A stretch of 46,880 nucleotides of DNA from Nitrospirales bacterium (GCA_021603905.1 BQIU01000025.1:1-46880); one strand, 5' to 3'. Shown: positions 1 through 9,598, numbered from the stretch's first letter. Numbers and translations: made by a program. The notes: generated by a model not told the origin, from the letters alone.

Positions 1-28
1 TTTGCTCCGTCTTGGTACGCTCTTGCAT
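1..28 (-). CDS. 5' end of an unidentified gene running off the window
   Basis: On the minus strand an ATG at 28-26 follows an AAGGAG ribosome-binding site at good spacing and opens a frame that begins MQERTKTEQ and leaves the window at base 1. Only nine residues are visible, so no function can be given. It starts close to the broken end of the plus-strand reading frame at 137, which would fit a transposase or other mobile gene inserted there, but that is inference from position only. Confidence 0.3.
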
Positions 29-136
29 CGTGGCGTCTCCTTCTTTTGAGGTTGTGTGTGGATGTCTCGCAACACCCATTGCAACCCGAGACGCCGCGTC
101 TTTTCAACTCACTCCATGCACTACTTTCAAATATAA

Positions 137-2305
137 CTCAAAAGAGATACACCCGCATTCAAAATATTGTTTGAACCTGTCGATAGTGGAATGTTCTCTC
201 GGTGTGACAGAACCGGAATGCTTTGGGCTCTTGAGTTACTTGCGTGGAATCCGTCTTTGCTTGCGAGAGTTGTAAAAGTTCTGGGGAAACTTTCGACATA
301 TGAGCTTGAAGATAATTGGAGTAACAAGCCTATCAATTCTTTGGTGGATATATTGCTGATGTGGAGACCGCAGACAGCGGCATCAGTAGAGCAAAGGTGT
401 GAGATATTGGAGATGCTTTGTAGTCAAAATCCCGAAATAGGTTGGAAATTGAGCATCCAGCCTTTTATGCCGGGCGGCGACTTTACATCTGGCACCTATC
501 GTCCGAGTTGGCGTAGCGATGCAAGTGGCGCTGGAAATACTGCAACTCGTGGAGAAGTACGGACCTATGCATTGAAATGTCTTGACCTAGTGCTCTCATG
601 GCCATCACATTCAATGAAAACATTAAAAGATATGGTGGACTGCTTACCATCTATGGAAGTTAAAGACAGGGAAAAAGTTATTGATCAAGTAAAGGCTTGG
701 GTTCAAAGTTCTCCAAATGATGAAGAAGTTATTGAACTTCGAGAGCACGTCAGGACTAGAACGATGACTACGCGTGCATTAAGACGCCAAAAGAAAAAAA
801 ATAGCAATCATAATTATGTCTGTGGTAAGGAGTTATATGATCTGCTGGAGCCAAAAGATATACTATTAAAACACCGATGGTTATTTGCTAAAGAGTGGGT
901 AGAATATACCCCCGAAGAGCTAGAAGTAGATGACTTTAATCATGATGCTAGGGGGAAAGGTTTGGCAAGACAGAGGGGAAACGCGTTAAACGAAATCTTT
1001 TCTAAATACGGAATTCAAGGACTTATGGATTTAATTAAAAAGAGTGTCTCAAACATTCAAATTGGTATGTATTTGCATAATGACGTTTTGAAAAAGGATG
1101 AACTTACGGAATTCGTTTTGTCTGGCTTGAATGTCGATTGGGATAATCCCTATGAATTTGATAATTGTATTTCAGGGATTTTGCTTCAAATGTCTGAAGA
1201 TGAGCGAGAACAGTTCATTACTAACCTCATAAGACGGTTACCATTCGAGCAAGAAAAAGAAGATATCATTTTGAGAATGTTTTTATCTTCTCCCTTCTGT
1301 AGGAGCACATGGAATCAACTTGGGAAATGGAGTCCTGAGGTACAAAGTGAGTATTGGAAGAAAATTCTGCCAGATTTGAGAGATTTATCATCCATAGACT
1401 TCAACTTTGCCGTCGACAAATTACTGGAGGCTGAACGCCCTTTTACGGCTTTCAATATGGTGCACTTTGAGTTTGAAAAGATAGAGAGCAAGTGTATTGT
1501 GCGGCTACTAAAGGCTATAGCATGCAATACATCTGAAAAAGACACTCATTACAAGCCATCAAAGCATCATATTGAACAGGCGCTGACAACTCTAAATAAA
1601 AGAGATGACTTTGATCGCATGGAGTTGACCAAATTGGAATATCTTTATGTAGATATACTGCACTCTCATTCAAGCTATGGAATACCTAATTTAGCAAAAG
1701 AGGTCTCTGAATCACCGTTATTCTTTATACAGTTGGTAGCATATAGATTCGAACGCAAGGGAAGTGGTAGTGATCCAGATGAATGGAATATACCACAAGA
1801 TGAAGAATCAAAAAGGATTACTGCCACTAAAGCCTACCACGTACTTGACTGTCTTAGTGTGATTCCAGGAACCAACAAGAATGGTTCTATAGATGTTAGG
1901 CAATTGCGCGAATGGATTTTGCAAGTTAGAAAATTTGCAAAAGAACACGGCAGAGAAGATAATACAGACCGACAGATTGGAAAACTTTTATCAACTTCAT
2001 CCGAAGGTGAAGATGGCATTTGGCCAAGAGAAGAAATTCGTGAGGTTTTTGAAGAAATAGGGTCATCTGAAATTTCAACTGGTATGGAGATCGGATTTCA
2101 TAATTCCAGGGGCGCGGAAATGAGAGCAATAGACTCTTCTCGGGAGAGGTCAAAAGCAAAAAAATATCAGGAAATGGGGAATAAAGTTATGAATAAAAAT
2201 CCATTTGTTGGAAAGATGCTTAATAATATAGCAGATATGTATAAGAAACAGGCTGAATGGTGGGATGAAGATCGTAGAGTCAATAAACGCCTTGGTAGAT
2301 GGTAG
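137..2305 (+). pseudogene. C-terminal remnant of a large helical protein, 5'-truncated
   Basis: A frame of about 720 codons is open from just after a stop at 134-136. The first possible start is a TTG at 167 with no convincing ribosome-binding site, and the sequence begins as if inside a folded domain (residues LWALELLAWNP near the start), so the true beginning is probably lost. The product is mostly helical and charged, with a W-K-L...P-x-W-R segment near residues 95-116 and a basic stretch near residues 200-215. I see no signal peptide, membrane segment or enzymatic motif. The DNA is clearly richer in A and T than the housekeeping genes downstream, which suggests horizontal transfer. By general appearance it resembles the long repeat-type C-terminal regions of big NTPase or effector proteins in bacterial defence islands, but this is an impression, not a family assignment. 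It could still be expressed as a fragment. Confidence 0.55.
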
Positions 2306-2399
2306 TGCTATAAAAATCGACGGGATGACTTAAAAGAAATATATTTGAACGTCTGCTTGACGGGGAAGCTTACGATATGACCTGACGCCTCCTGGCCAG

Positions 2400-2560
2400 T
2401 CCGCTGAGCGAACGCCTCCAAGACCGGGCGGGGCTTGTTTGAGCAAAGCGAGTTGGCCCGCCCCACCAATAGGTGTTCGACTCATCACAGAAGTCTGGTC
2501 TGGGCGTCAATGGTTTTGGGCCCTTTTGCCGAAACAAAAGGGCTTCGGACGCTGATCCCC
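2400..2560. repeat. hairpin-rich, gene-free intergenic stretch
   Basis: Between the truncated frame ending at 2305 and the cupin gene at 3079 there is no credible gene. It does hold two hairpins. GGGCGGG (2426-2432) pairs with CCCGCCC (2457-2463). GCCCTTTTG (2520-2528) pairs perfectly with CAAAAGGGC (2535-2543) around a six-base loop. The local base composition is more GC-rich than the remnant before it. Paired hairpins like these are typical of short dispersed intergenic repeats, but only one copy is present in this window, so repeat status is unproven. The rest, up to about 2790, shows nothing recognisable. Confidence 0.4.
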
Positions 2561-2797
2561 AGCATGCAGCAAGAGGGCTCGGTATCTGTAGAATGGGCAA
2601 TGCTCTTGGGCTGGAGACACTCTGAGATAAAGGCTTCCACAAATATGTCCTAATGAAAAAGTAAAAGACTATAGAAATATTTTCCCTTCACAATATCCCC
2701 AACCTGCGTTAATAGAAACGCTCATAGTTAGAAGACGTTTCAAGTTACAACTAAAGTTGTCCACTGCATTTCACATGTTTTCCACATTAATTCGGCA

Positions 2798-2826
2798 TTG
2801 ACATGGGTTCGTCAACTGAATATAAG
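2798..2826 (+). promoter_or_regulatory. sigma-70-type promoter candidate
   Basis: A perfect -35 box TTGACA (2798-2803) is followed after 17 bases by TATAAG (2821-2826), five of six matches to the -10 consensus. It points toward the cupin gene at 3079, which would leave a leader of roughly 245 bases. The long leader is unusual, and no riboswitch-like structure was recognised in it. Confidence 0.45.
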
Positions 2827-3078
2827 TGGTGACATTCCTTTCGTTTTTTACCCCTGATATTTCAGTCAAGACTTTACCACGTGCCTTGTAAGTTCTGACT
2901 TTGGAGATTTTCCCTTGCTTAGAAAATTCCCTGAACTAAAAAATCACAAAATAGAAGACAGAGTCGGTATTTAATCAATGTTGACCTCTACGATTTAACG
3001 CCATTGAACAAGACGACTCCTCAACAACTACACGAAGAGATTCATAGAATGTCTACTCACAATTTGGAGGAAGGTCTT

Positions 3079-3390
3079 ATGAAGACCTCAGTCGTTGTCC
3101 CTGAACGTTCCGAGGTAGCAAAAAACTGGCATGCGCGAGGCTTTACGTGTGGACTCTGGATTGATCATGCCGGCCGTACATGGAACGGCACAGAAAATAA
3201 AGCAGAAGAGTTGTTGATGGTGCTATCCGGCAAGCTTGAAATTGAAATGCAAGGAAATCGAATACAGCCGGATGTTGGAGAAGAAGTCCACATTCCGGCT
3301 GACATTCAACATACGATTAGGAACATTGGCGGAAAAACCGCTCGATGGCTCTATGGACAAAAACGAAATACGGGCGTGACCAACAAATAA
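3079..3390 (+). CDS. small single-domain cupin protein
   Basis: This 103-residue protein has the conserved beta-barrel pattern of the cupin_2 family: a strand rich in E and G (EELLMVLSGKLEIEMQG) corresponding to cupin motif 1 and G-EEVHIPADIQHTIRN corresponding to motif 2. Motif 1 has E-E where many metal-binding cupins have H-x-H, so metal binding may differ or be absent. The start chosen is the ATG at 3079, placed after a strong GGAGGA site. Upstream TTG (3004) and ATG (3049) starts in the same frame lack such a site. It stands alone, convergent with the FGE-fold gene that ends 22 bases away. The substrate cannot be deduced; single cupins of this size include sugar isomerases, storage-like and ligand-sensing proteins. 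Confidence 0.75.
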   Translation: MKTSVVVPERSEVAKNWHARGFTCGLWIDHAGRTWNGTENKAEELLMVLSGKLEIEMQGNRIQPDVGEEVHIPADIQHTIRNIGGKTARWLYGQKRNTGVTNK

Positions 3391-3412
3391 CGAACTTCCA
3401 GACAACAAGACA

Positions 3413-4300
3413 TTATTGCTCAGCCTTTGACTCCGTCCCTGTCGCATCCTTCGCACAACGAAACCCAATTGTCAGATCGCTAAACTTTGGATCAGCCTTG
3501 GACCGTGCCGTCACTCGAATATTTCTCGGCTCATCTTCCCACGACCCACCTCGTAAGACCTTCCGAGTTCCTGTTTCAGGTCCTTGAGGATTTTTTTCAG
3601 GGCTATCCTCATAATAATAACGATCATACCAATCTGACACCCATTCAGCCGCATTCCCGGACATGTGATAGAGACCATAGGGACTTTTCCCACCTGTCTT
3701 CAGACCATGACGAACACTCATGCCCTTCACCCCGCCTCTCACTGAGGCCAGTGTCAACGTATAGCTCACCCATCCGGTAATTCCAAGATTATATCGTGCG
3801 ATATCCACAAACGGCTGCATATGCCCCCAAGGATACCGACGTCCATCAGTCCCTCGCGCCGCCTTCTCCCACTCAGCTTCAGTCGGTAGTCGCTTCTCCA
3901 CCCACTGACAATATTTATTCGCCGCCTCCCATGTGACTCCAACGGCAGGACGATCGGCAGCCTCATTTAAAGCCATTCCGTCATCCCAGAGTGGCGGAGG
4001 TTCAAGTTTGAGATTCTCATCTAAAAATTCTTGATATTTTGACATCGCCACTTCAAAGCGATCGATATAATAATCATCCAGCCAGACTTGGTGTTCTGGT
4101 TGCTCATTTCCATGACTCTCATTATCGCCCATCAAAAACTCTCCCGCTGGAATAAGAATCATTGATCCTAATTCATGGATATCTTCAGATTCATTTTCTT
4201 GTGGCGCTGCCCCTTCCTCCTCAGCTCCCGCCACTGCTACATAAAAAATTGATGAGGCAAACAACACACCCGCCACGACGAACCTTAGAATGCATTTCAT
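3413..4300 (-). CDS. secreted FGE/SUMF1-fold protein without the catalytic cysteines
   Basis: This 295-residue protein begins with a clear signal peptide (hydrophobic segment around residues 5-26, ending near AGA). After an acidic linker comes a formylglycine-generating-enzyme (SUMF1) fold: PAGEFLMGDN at the domain start, a YYIDRFEV strand, LPTEAEWEKAARG, YPWG, LYHMSGNAAEWVSDWY and the C-terminal VLRGGSWEDEPRNIR and IGFRCA. In true sulfatase-modifying enzymes the RGGS segment is followed by the active-site cysteines; here it is W-E-D-E and no cysteine is present. It is therefore more likely a structural, ligand-binding or lectin-like member than a sulfatase activator. The start at 4300 follows a GAGG site; an in-frame ATG at 4342 would put 14 extra residues before the signal peptide. 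No sulfatase gene lies nearby. Confidence 0.82.
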   Translation of the reverse strand: MKCILRFVVAGVLFASSIFYVAVAGAEEEGAAPQENESEDIHELGSMILIPAGEFLMGDNESHGNEQPEHQVWLDDYYIDRFEVAMSKYQEFLDENLKLEPPPLWDDGMALNEAADRPAVGVTWEAANKYCQWVEKRLPTEAEWEKAARGTDGRRYPWGHMQPFVDIARYNLGITGWVSYTLTLASVRGGVKGMSVRHGLKTGGKSPYGLYHMSGNAAEWVSDWYDRYYYEDSPEKNPQGPETGTRKVLRGGSWEDEPRNIRVTARSKADPKFSDLTIGFRCAKDATGTESKAEQ

Positions 4301-4450
4301 AGTGTCCTCTACAGGCAAGTAATATGGTTGACATGACAACAAACCTTATGAGGGCGCATGATTTTGATCAATACCCTACAAGGCTATCTCATCTGAACTT
4401 TTCGCGACTTTGACTTTGAGAAATTTTACCAATCTTTTTCCATAATTAGA

Positions 4451-4483
4451 AAGCCGCTAGAAGAGGGTCTCTTCTAGCGGCTT
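4451..4483 (-). terminator. hairpin terminator downstream of tRNA-Glu
   Basis: A perfect 14-base inverted repeat (4451-4464 with 4470-4483, five-base loop) lies directly after the 3' end of the tRNA on the minus strand. The run that follows is only moderately T-rich, so efficiency is uncertain. It could also end transcription of the gene-poor plus strand. Confidence 0.6.
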
Positions 4484-4488
4484 ATTTC

Positions 4489-4566
4489 TGGCGTCCCCAA
4501 CGGGATTTGAACCCGTGTTACCAGCGTGAAAGGCTGGTGTCCTAGGCCAGGCTAGACGATGGGGAC
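4489..4566 (-). tRNA. tRNA-Glu (anticodon UUC)
   Basis: Read on the minus strand the sequence folds as a tRNA. The seven-base acceptor stem starts GTCCCCA and pairs with TGGGGAC, there is a five-base anticodon stem CCAGC/GCTGG with loop CTTTCAC giving anticodon TTC, and the T-arm contains GGTTCAAATCC. The discriminator is G and the CCA end is encoded (4491-4489). The anticodon identifies a glutamate tRNA. Confidence 0.95.
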
Positions 4567-4859
4567 AAGACCACTCGCTGTCAATAACTGTAACTGTTTC
4601 GTGTATAAAATATGTGCGAAGAATACAGAAAGTGTGGTAGGAGCCCACAAGTTAGGCCAATTGATCCATACACTCTACTCGCGTACACGACTCATGACTT
4701 ATAGAAAATTTGCTCAACACGGTACTTTCACACAAGCCGCACATTGTAACAATGCGAAAAATGCGAGTCAAACACTGATGAAGCCTATCACACTTTCCCC
4801 AGAGCACTAATCATATCACGGTTACATGGCTTTTACTGAAATTTAATTTAAGTGGCGAT
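4567..4859. other. intergenic stretch between tRNA-Glu and RNase P RNA
   Basis: About 290 bases without a supported gene. Short frames occur on the plus strand but have no ribosome-binding site and no recognisable protein features. No clear promoter for the tRNA was recognised here. Confidence 0.5.
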
Positions 4860-5300
4860 GGAGTGGACCTGTAAGCCGGATTCTGTTCCAATTGAGTGTG
4901 ACCTCATATCGGTAGTGATCATTTCTCTGGGACTTAGATCGCTCTAAGCCTCTAGCGACCTACCCGGGAACCTAGATCGGGCCAACCTTTAACAATCCTG
5001 TCACTGCTCCGGTTTCCATCGCTGGGCCTAAAGGTGCCAGATTGAATCGTCCCCCTATTTGGTCTTGCTCCAGGTGACGCTTGCCGTGCCACCTGTGTTA
5101 CCACAGGCGCGGTAGGCTCTTACCCCACCGTTTCACCCTTACCTGACTTGGTCATCGGTTAGAAGACCCAGTCGTTGGCGGTTTGTTTTCTGTGGCGCCG
5201 GTGTCGGATCACTCCGCCTGGGTGTTACCCAGCACCCTGCCCTCTGGAGTCCGGACTTTCCTCTTACTCATAAAAAGTAAGCGATCACCCAGCCCACTCC
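4860..5300 (-). ncRNA. rnpB: RNase P RNA (catalytic RNA, bacterial type A-like)
   Basis: The reverse strand carries the hallmark conserved blocks of bacterial RNase P RNA: GAGGAAAGTCCGGACTCC followed by AGAGGGCAGGGTGCTGGGTA near the 5' end, GGGTGAAACGGTGGGGTAAG in the middle, and AACAGAATCCGGCTTACAGG near the 3' end. The ends were placed by pairing GGAGTGG at the 5' end with CCACTCC at the 3' end as the P1 helix. The RNA processes the 5' leader of precursor tRNAs together with the RnpA protein. Exact mature ends may differ by a few bases. Confidence 0.93.
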
Positions 5301-5315
5301 TTTCACGCCTCGTCC

Positions 5316-5345
5316 ATCATAGGGTGCACGGTGAATGGATTGCAA
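5316..5345 (-). promoter_or_regulatory. probable promoter of the RNase P RNA
   Basis: On the minus strand TTGCAA (5345-5340) and TATGAT (5321-5316) are separated by 18 bases, resembling a sigma-70 promoter. The -10 element ends 15 bases before the placed rnpB 5' end, so the primary transcript may start a few bases earlier than annotated. Confidence 0.4.
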
Positions 5346-5445
5346 GGATCGACACGGACAGAACTCATCACACAATGATACGGGAGACATGAAAGTCAGA
5401 ACGCTATGACATGCCCAGGGAGTATTTTCTATCAGAGGTTACTGT

Positions 5446-6216
5446 TCACCGAATTTCTTGGACATTATCTGCCTCAGAAGCAGAAGTTTGAGAATCAATG
5501 ACCGCTTCGGGTGTTGGTTCCCAATACAGTATTCGATGACAGTACGAACAATTCAATAACTCATCAGCTCGCTTCACTTCAGCCACCAGTTGAGGTGGTA
5601 ATTGCAAACGACATCCAGAACAGGCACCATTCTTTACCTTGGCAATCGCAAACCCCTTCCGTAATGACTTGAGCTTCGTATAGCGAACTAACAGTTCTCG
5701 ATCAACCTGTACGGTTAATTCTCCATGCTGCCGCTCTAATGTCGATAATTCCTGCTCTAACGAGAGACTCTCCGATTCCAACTTATCTTTCGCTTTGGCA
5801 AACGCCTGCTCGACTTCCCCCATACGCACTTGAAGTTCTTTTTGCTCATTTTCATTTTGTTCAACTTGCATAAGGACTTCAAGCACCGACTCTTCAATAG
5901 CTTCTTTCTTTTTTCTGGCTAACTCAATCTCAAACAAATGCGCTTGATACTCTTTATTAGTTTTTAAATCATTCAACCGACCTCGAATTTTTTGAACATG
6001 CTCTTCCTGAAGCGACAGCTCTTGTTCACCGTCACGTCGTTGTCTCGTTAACGCTTCACCGGCATGTTGAAGAACTTCTAGCTGCTTACTGACTTCCAAC
6101 AATGGGGCTTTGGCGACATGAACGAGATCGGGAAGCTTTTTCTTATGGTCGAGAATTTCAAAGATGCGGAGGTCATACTGTTGCAGTTCAATGAGAAATT
6201 GCAGTTGAGAATTCAA
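5446..6216 (-). CDS. coiled-coil protein with C-terminal C4 zinc ribbon
   Basis: This 256-residue protein has a long heptad-rich, glutamate- and lysine-rich coiled coil (about residues 5-180). A zinc ribbon follows, in which CSGC and CSYC form two Cys-x2-Cys knuckles about 30 residues apart, as in the DUF164/zf-RING_7 family (CT398-like proteins). Family members are proposed to act in nucleic-acid or secretion-related complexes, but their role is not settled. The start at TTG 6216 is preferred because an AGAGG site precedes it and because the longer ATG start at 6300 would overlap the CCA end of the adjacent tRNA. The coding strand is shared with the tRNA, so both may lie on one transcript. 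Confidence 0.75.
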   Translation of the reverse strand: MNSQLQFLIELQQYDLRIFEILDHKKKLPDLVHVAKAPLLEVSKQLEVLQHAGEALTRQRRDGEQELSLQEEHVQKIRGRLNDLKTNKEYQAHLFEIELARKKKEAIEESVLEVLMQVEQNENEQKELQVRMGEVEQAFAKAKDKLESESLSLEQELSTLERQHGELTVQVDRELLVRYTKLKSLRKGFAIAKVKNGACSGCRLQLPPQLVAEVKRADELLNCSYCHRILYWEPTPEAVIDSQTSASEADNVQEIR

Positions 6217-6299
6217 GGGAACCTCTGATGAAAAGAAATAAAATAATCGAGACCCAGATTCAGTCGAGGACTCACGGAACTCGTAACACTCTCCTAACA

Positions 6300-6376
6300 T
6301 GGTGGGCCCACTAGGACTTGAACCTAGGACCAGCTGATTATGAGTCAGCCGCTCTAACCACCTGAGCTATGGGCCC
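6300..6376 (-). tRNA. tRNA-Ile2 (CAU anticodon, lysidine type)
   Basis: The minus strand folds as a tRNA with acceptor stem GGGCCCA/TGGGCCC, anticodon stem GCTGA/TCAGC, loop CTCATAA (anticodon CAT), T-arm AGGTTCAAGTCCT and an encoded CCA. Although the anticodon reads AUG, the body (AGCTCAGGTGGTTAGAGC and GACTCATAATC) matches the minor isoleucine tRNA whose C34 is changed to lysidine by TilS to read AUA. An elongator methionine tRNA is the alternative but fits less well. Confidence 0.88.
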
Positions 6377-6569
6377 AAGATGAAACCCAGCATGGTCTCC
6401 ACTTTAAACGACAAGAGGAGATCTCAGCAACTTTTTTTCTCTTCTCAGTCGGAAATTTATATTTTCTTTATACTTTTTGCTTTTCTTAACTACAACAATC
6501 ATCATATCAAAAACTTCATTTAATTAAAGTAACTTACATTTATCTATCTAAATATATTTCGTTGAAATG

Positions 6570-8435
6570 TTAAGGCTCTCCAGGCTTAGCTATGGGCAAC
6601 GTCGTTGTCAATGCGGCCTTTTTCCCGCGAAGTTCATTAATTTTTTCCATCAAACCTTGGACATCATCGGATTGATCTCCTTGCTCCGCTACCCGAAGTT
6701 GAGAAATGAGTTCATTCAAAGAATGTTGAATATGCTGACGCTCCAGTGTGGCCAAACACTCTTGGAAATGGCTCAGATGATCATCAAAATGCGAGTCGGC
6801 TAACGTCAGTTGCGTGACGACGGGTCCGAATTCAGGGTCTTGCAGGGCGTCTGCACATAAGGATTCCATATCAATACGGCCCTCGGCATCGACATGTTCA
6901 AAGATCAATTCTATCGTTTTTCGATACTGCGGGACCCGAAACATTTCACTGCGGAGCTGTTGAATATGTTGAAAACTGAGAACTCCCTGTAAGGCAAGGA
7001 TCACAATATCTCGTTCTTCAGGACTCCCCTTTGGTAAGCGCTGAGGCGTGGCAAGTTTGGGCTGTGGATCTTGTGTGCGAATAGGAGCCCTGTTCGGCTT
7101 CGCTCGTAACATGGGATACCGGTCCATTAGTGTTTGCACACGAATGCCCAATCTCTCTGAAACCAACTGAATACGCTCTTCTTTTTCGATAGGATTGTTC
7201 GTTTTTTGAAGAATGCGGAGAATCTCGTCGACACATCGGACACGATCTTCGATCGATTCCGTTTTTCGATCTTTCAGCGAGGCTTGGATCGCAAAATCTA
7301 AGAGCGTTGGCGCACGGGCTTCAAGTTGCGTCAATGCCTCGATTCCCTGTAATCGAATGTAGGTATCAGGATCATCTCCAGGTGAAAGCTCCATCACCTT
7401 CACCGTTAGCCCGGTATTCAGAAACAGGTCGAGAGTCCGAAGTGCTGCACGAATACCAGCCGCATCTCCATCAAAAAATAAGAACACCGTCTTGACGATA
7501 CGCCGAATGGTTTGCACATGATCAGTCGTCAACGCCGTCCCGAGCGGAGCGGCCACATGTTGGACTCCGGCTTGAAACAAAGCCAACACATCAAAATAGC
7601 CTTCGACGAGCACCAGTCGATCTAAGCGACTCGCCGCTTCCCGTGTTTTATCAAATCCATAGAGTGTGTGGCCCTTGGCAAATAACGCCGTCTCTGGAGA
7701 GTTAAGGTATTTGGGCATTTGCTCATCTGTTAACGCTCGCCCGCCAAAGGCAATCACCTGTCCTCGATGATTCGAAATCGGAAACATGATTCGGTCTCGA
7801 AAGCGATCGTATCCCTGGCCTCCGACTTTAGCCTCCTGCGAACGCTCTTCTTTTTTGACAATCAATCCTGACTGAAACATTTCTTCTCGATTCACTCCTG
7901 ACTTCTCAAGTTTGTCGAGAAGACCATTCCATCCGGCAGGAGCATAGCCGACTCCAAACATGTTGATGGTCTCGTCCGTCATTCCCCGCTGTTCAAGATA
8001 ACGGCGGGCAGTCTTCCCTCGTTCAGGGTCCGTCAAATTGGCATGGAACCATTCGGCGGCAACAGCATGGATGTGCTGATACCGTTCTCGTCTCGAGTGA
8101 GCCTTCTCGTCTTGTCCGCCTCGTGCCTCAAGAATCAACGGCACACTGGCAAGCTTGGCAAGTTCCTGAACTGCTTCCATAAACCCCAGGCCTTCTCGTT
8201 TCATAAGAAACGTGAACGCATCACCGCCAACACCGCAACCAAAGCAGTGAAACACCTGACGACTCGGACTCACAGAAAACGATGGACTTTTTTCAGAATG
8301 AAAGGGACACAGCCCTTTATAGTTTTGACCCGTTTTCGTGAGGGTCACCGAGCGGGAAATCACATCGATTAAGTCGATGCGATCTCGAATCTGCTGAAGA
8401 GTTTCTGGAGGAACACCTTTCCCAACCAATGCCAA
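6570..8435 (-). CDS. dnaG: DNA primase
   Basis: At 621 residues this has the usual DnaG length and layout. The N-terminal CHC2 zinc-binding domain has ligands C43, H46, C64 and C67. It is followed by the RNA polymerase domain with a TOPRIM core, whose glutamate motif is VLVEGYFDVLALFQ and whose aspartate motif is FLFFDGDAAG. A less conserved C-terminal helicase-binding region follows. DnaG makes RNA primers for lagging-strand replication by binding DnaB at the fork. The start ATG at 8435 gives the canonical MALVGKGVPPETLQQIRDRID opening. It lies 135 bases downstream of the HIT gene. In many bacteria rpoD follows dnaG, but here a tRNA and a zinc-ribbon gene follow instead. Confidence 0.97.
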   Translation of the reverse strand: MALVGKGVPPETLQQIRDRIDLIDVISRSVTLTKTGQNYKGLCPFHSEKSPSFSVSPSRQVFHCFGCGVGGDAFTFLMKREGLGFMEAVQELAKLASVPLILEARGGQDEKAHSRRERYQHIHAVAAEWFHANLTDPERGKTARRYLEQRGMTDETINMFGVGYAPAGWNGLLDKLEKSGVNREEMFQSGLIVKKEERSQEAKVGGQGYDRFRDRIMFPISNHRGQVIAFGGRALTDEQMPKYLNSPETALFAKGHTLYGFDKTREAASRLDRLVLVEGYFDVLALFQAGVQHVAAPLGTALTTDHVQTIRRIVKTVFLFFDGDAAGIRAALRTLDLFLNTGLTVKVMELSPGDDPDTYIRLQGIEALTQLEARAPTLLDFAIQASLKDRKTESIEDRVRCVDEILRILQKTNNPIEKEERIQLVSERLGIRVQTLMDRYPMLRAKPNRAPIRTQDPQPKLATPQRLPKGSPEERDIVILALQGVLSFQHIQQLRSEMFRVPQYRKTIELIFEHVDAEGRIDMESLCADALQDPEFGPVVTQLTLADSHFDDHLSHFQECLATLERQHIQHSLNELISQLRVAEQGDQSDDVQGLMEKINELRGKKAALTTTLPIAKPGEP

Positions 8436-8570
8436 GCCTCTCCTCCCAATGTACGGATATATCTTCTAGACTCAATATGACATGATTAAAGTCAATAATG
8501 ACTCCTTCTCAAAAAAAACACCTGATGCGTGACTGCTGCCTAGATATACATCATCCCATCATCCTGTCCA

Positions 8571-8915
8571 TCATCCTGGTGGCCAATGAAATCCCCTTCC
8601 ACCCAGTACATGGAAATGGAGATGGAATACGGTTTGCCCAGCCTCTTTCCCAATATTGGTCACAACCCGATAGCCCTGTTCGGCAAGACCTTTTTGTTGA
8701 GCGACACGGGAGCACGCAATCATCAACTGTCCAAGCACACTCTGATCACCCTCTTGGATCTTCGCCAAGGAGATAATATGCCGCTTGGGAATCACTAACG
8801 CATGCACAGGCGCCTGAGGGTTCAGGTCTTCAAAAGCGAGACAATCCTCATCTTCATACACTGTTGTCGAGGGAATCGACCCGTCGACTATTTGACAAAA
8901 AATGCAGTCACTCAT
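8571..8915 (-). CDS. HIT-family nucleotide-binding hydrolase (HinT-like)
   Basis: This 114-residue protein carries the histidine triad [10 protein letters not shown] near its C-terminus and the N-terminal signature [19 protein letters not shown]. Such proteins hydrolyse the phosphoramidate bond of AMP-lysine and similar adenylates. The ATG overlaps the hisIE stop by four bases, so translation is probably coupled and it is the last gene of the his block. HIT genes next to hisE are common in Proteobacteria and relatives; a metabolic reason is not established. Confidence 0.93.
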   Translation of the reverse strand: MSDCIFCQIVDGSIPSTTVYEDEDCLAFEDLNPQAPVHALVIPKRHIISLAKIQEGDQSVLGQLMIACSRVAQQKGLAEQGYRVVTNIGKEAGQTVFHLHFHVLGGRGFHWPPG

Positions 8916-9598
8916 GCCTTAGGCTCCGTTTCCGCTCGCAGACCTGACTTCCCAAATCGTTTCCCGAGTTCCTCGAAAATTTCTTTTGGTGGAATTTCCG
9001 CCTCTCCAAGCATCACCAGAGTATGAAACCATAAATCGGCCACCTCATACACAATCTCATCTCGATCTTTATTTTTCGCGGCCAAGGCCACCTCTCCGGA
9101 CTCTTCGATAACTTTTTTCAGAATGCGATCAAGGTCTCCCTGAAGCAATTTTGAGACATAGGAACCTTCCTGAGGAGTATGCTTACGTGACAACACCATA
9201 TCATAGAGTCGTTCGAGTACCCCTCCCCACGCCGCGTTGGTTGGCCCTACGTCACGAACCCCATGATCTCCTTCCATCTCCGTGTAAAAACAGGATCGAT
9301 TTCCGGTGTGACATGTCGGACCGACGGGTTCGGCTTTGATCAATACTGTATCATCATCGCAATCAAGAAAGAGTGTTTTGAGAATGAGCTCATGGCCTGA
9401 TGTTTCGCCTTTTTTCCAAAGCTGTTGTCGAGACCGGCTCCAAAAATGCACCCGCTTCGTATTCCTGGTGGCCTGCAGAGCTTCTTCATTCATAAACCCC
9501 ACCATCAAGACGGTTCCATCAAGCCAATCCTGAACAATAGCGGGCACCAACCCGCTCTCTCCAAATTGAACCTGCCTGGCTGATAGGGTTTTGTTCAT
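8912..9598 (-). CDS. hisIE: bifunctional phosphoribosyl-AMP cyclohydrolase / phosphoribosyl-ATP pyrophosphatase
   Basis: The 228-residue protein joins two steps of histidine synthesis. Residues 1-125 are the HisI cyclohydrolase ([27 protein letters not shown], the zinc-binding CDDDTVL and CHTG-x4-C). Residues 130-220 are the HisE pyrophosphohydrolase ([28 protein letters not shown] and the E-x2-D-LWFH helix). It converts PR-ATP to ProFAR in the cytoplasm. The ATG overlaps the hisF stop by four bases and its own stop overlaps the next start, showing tight coupling. Confidence 0.96.
   Translation of the reverse strand: MNKTLSARQVQFGESGLVPAIVQDWLDGTVLMVGFMNEEALQATRNTKRVHFWSRSRQQLWKKGETSGHELILKTLFLDCDDDTVLIKAEPVGPTCHTGNRSCFYTEMEGDHGVRDVGPTNAAWGGVLERLYDMVLSRKHTPQEGSYVSKLLQGDLDRILKKVIEESGEVALAAKNKDRDEIVYEVADLWFHTLVMLGEAEIPPKEIFEELGKRFGKSGLRAETEPKA

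Noticed and set aside
2435..2653. Small plus-strand frame in the hairpin-rich stretch
   Set aside because: It is made by hairpin DNA, has no ribosome-binding site, and its translation has low-complexity character.
6217..6300. N-terminal extension of the zinc-ribbon protein
   Set aside because: It would start on the CCA end of the adjacent tRNA, and the TTG at 6216 has a better ribosome-binding site.
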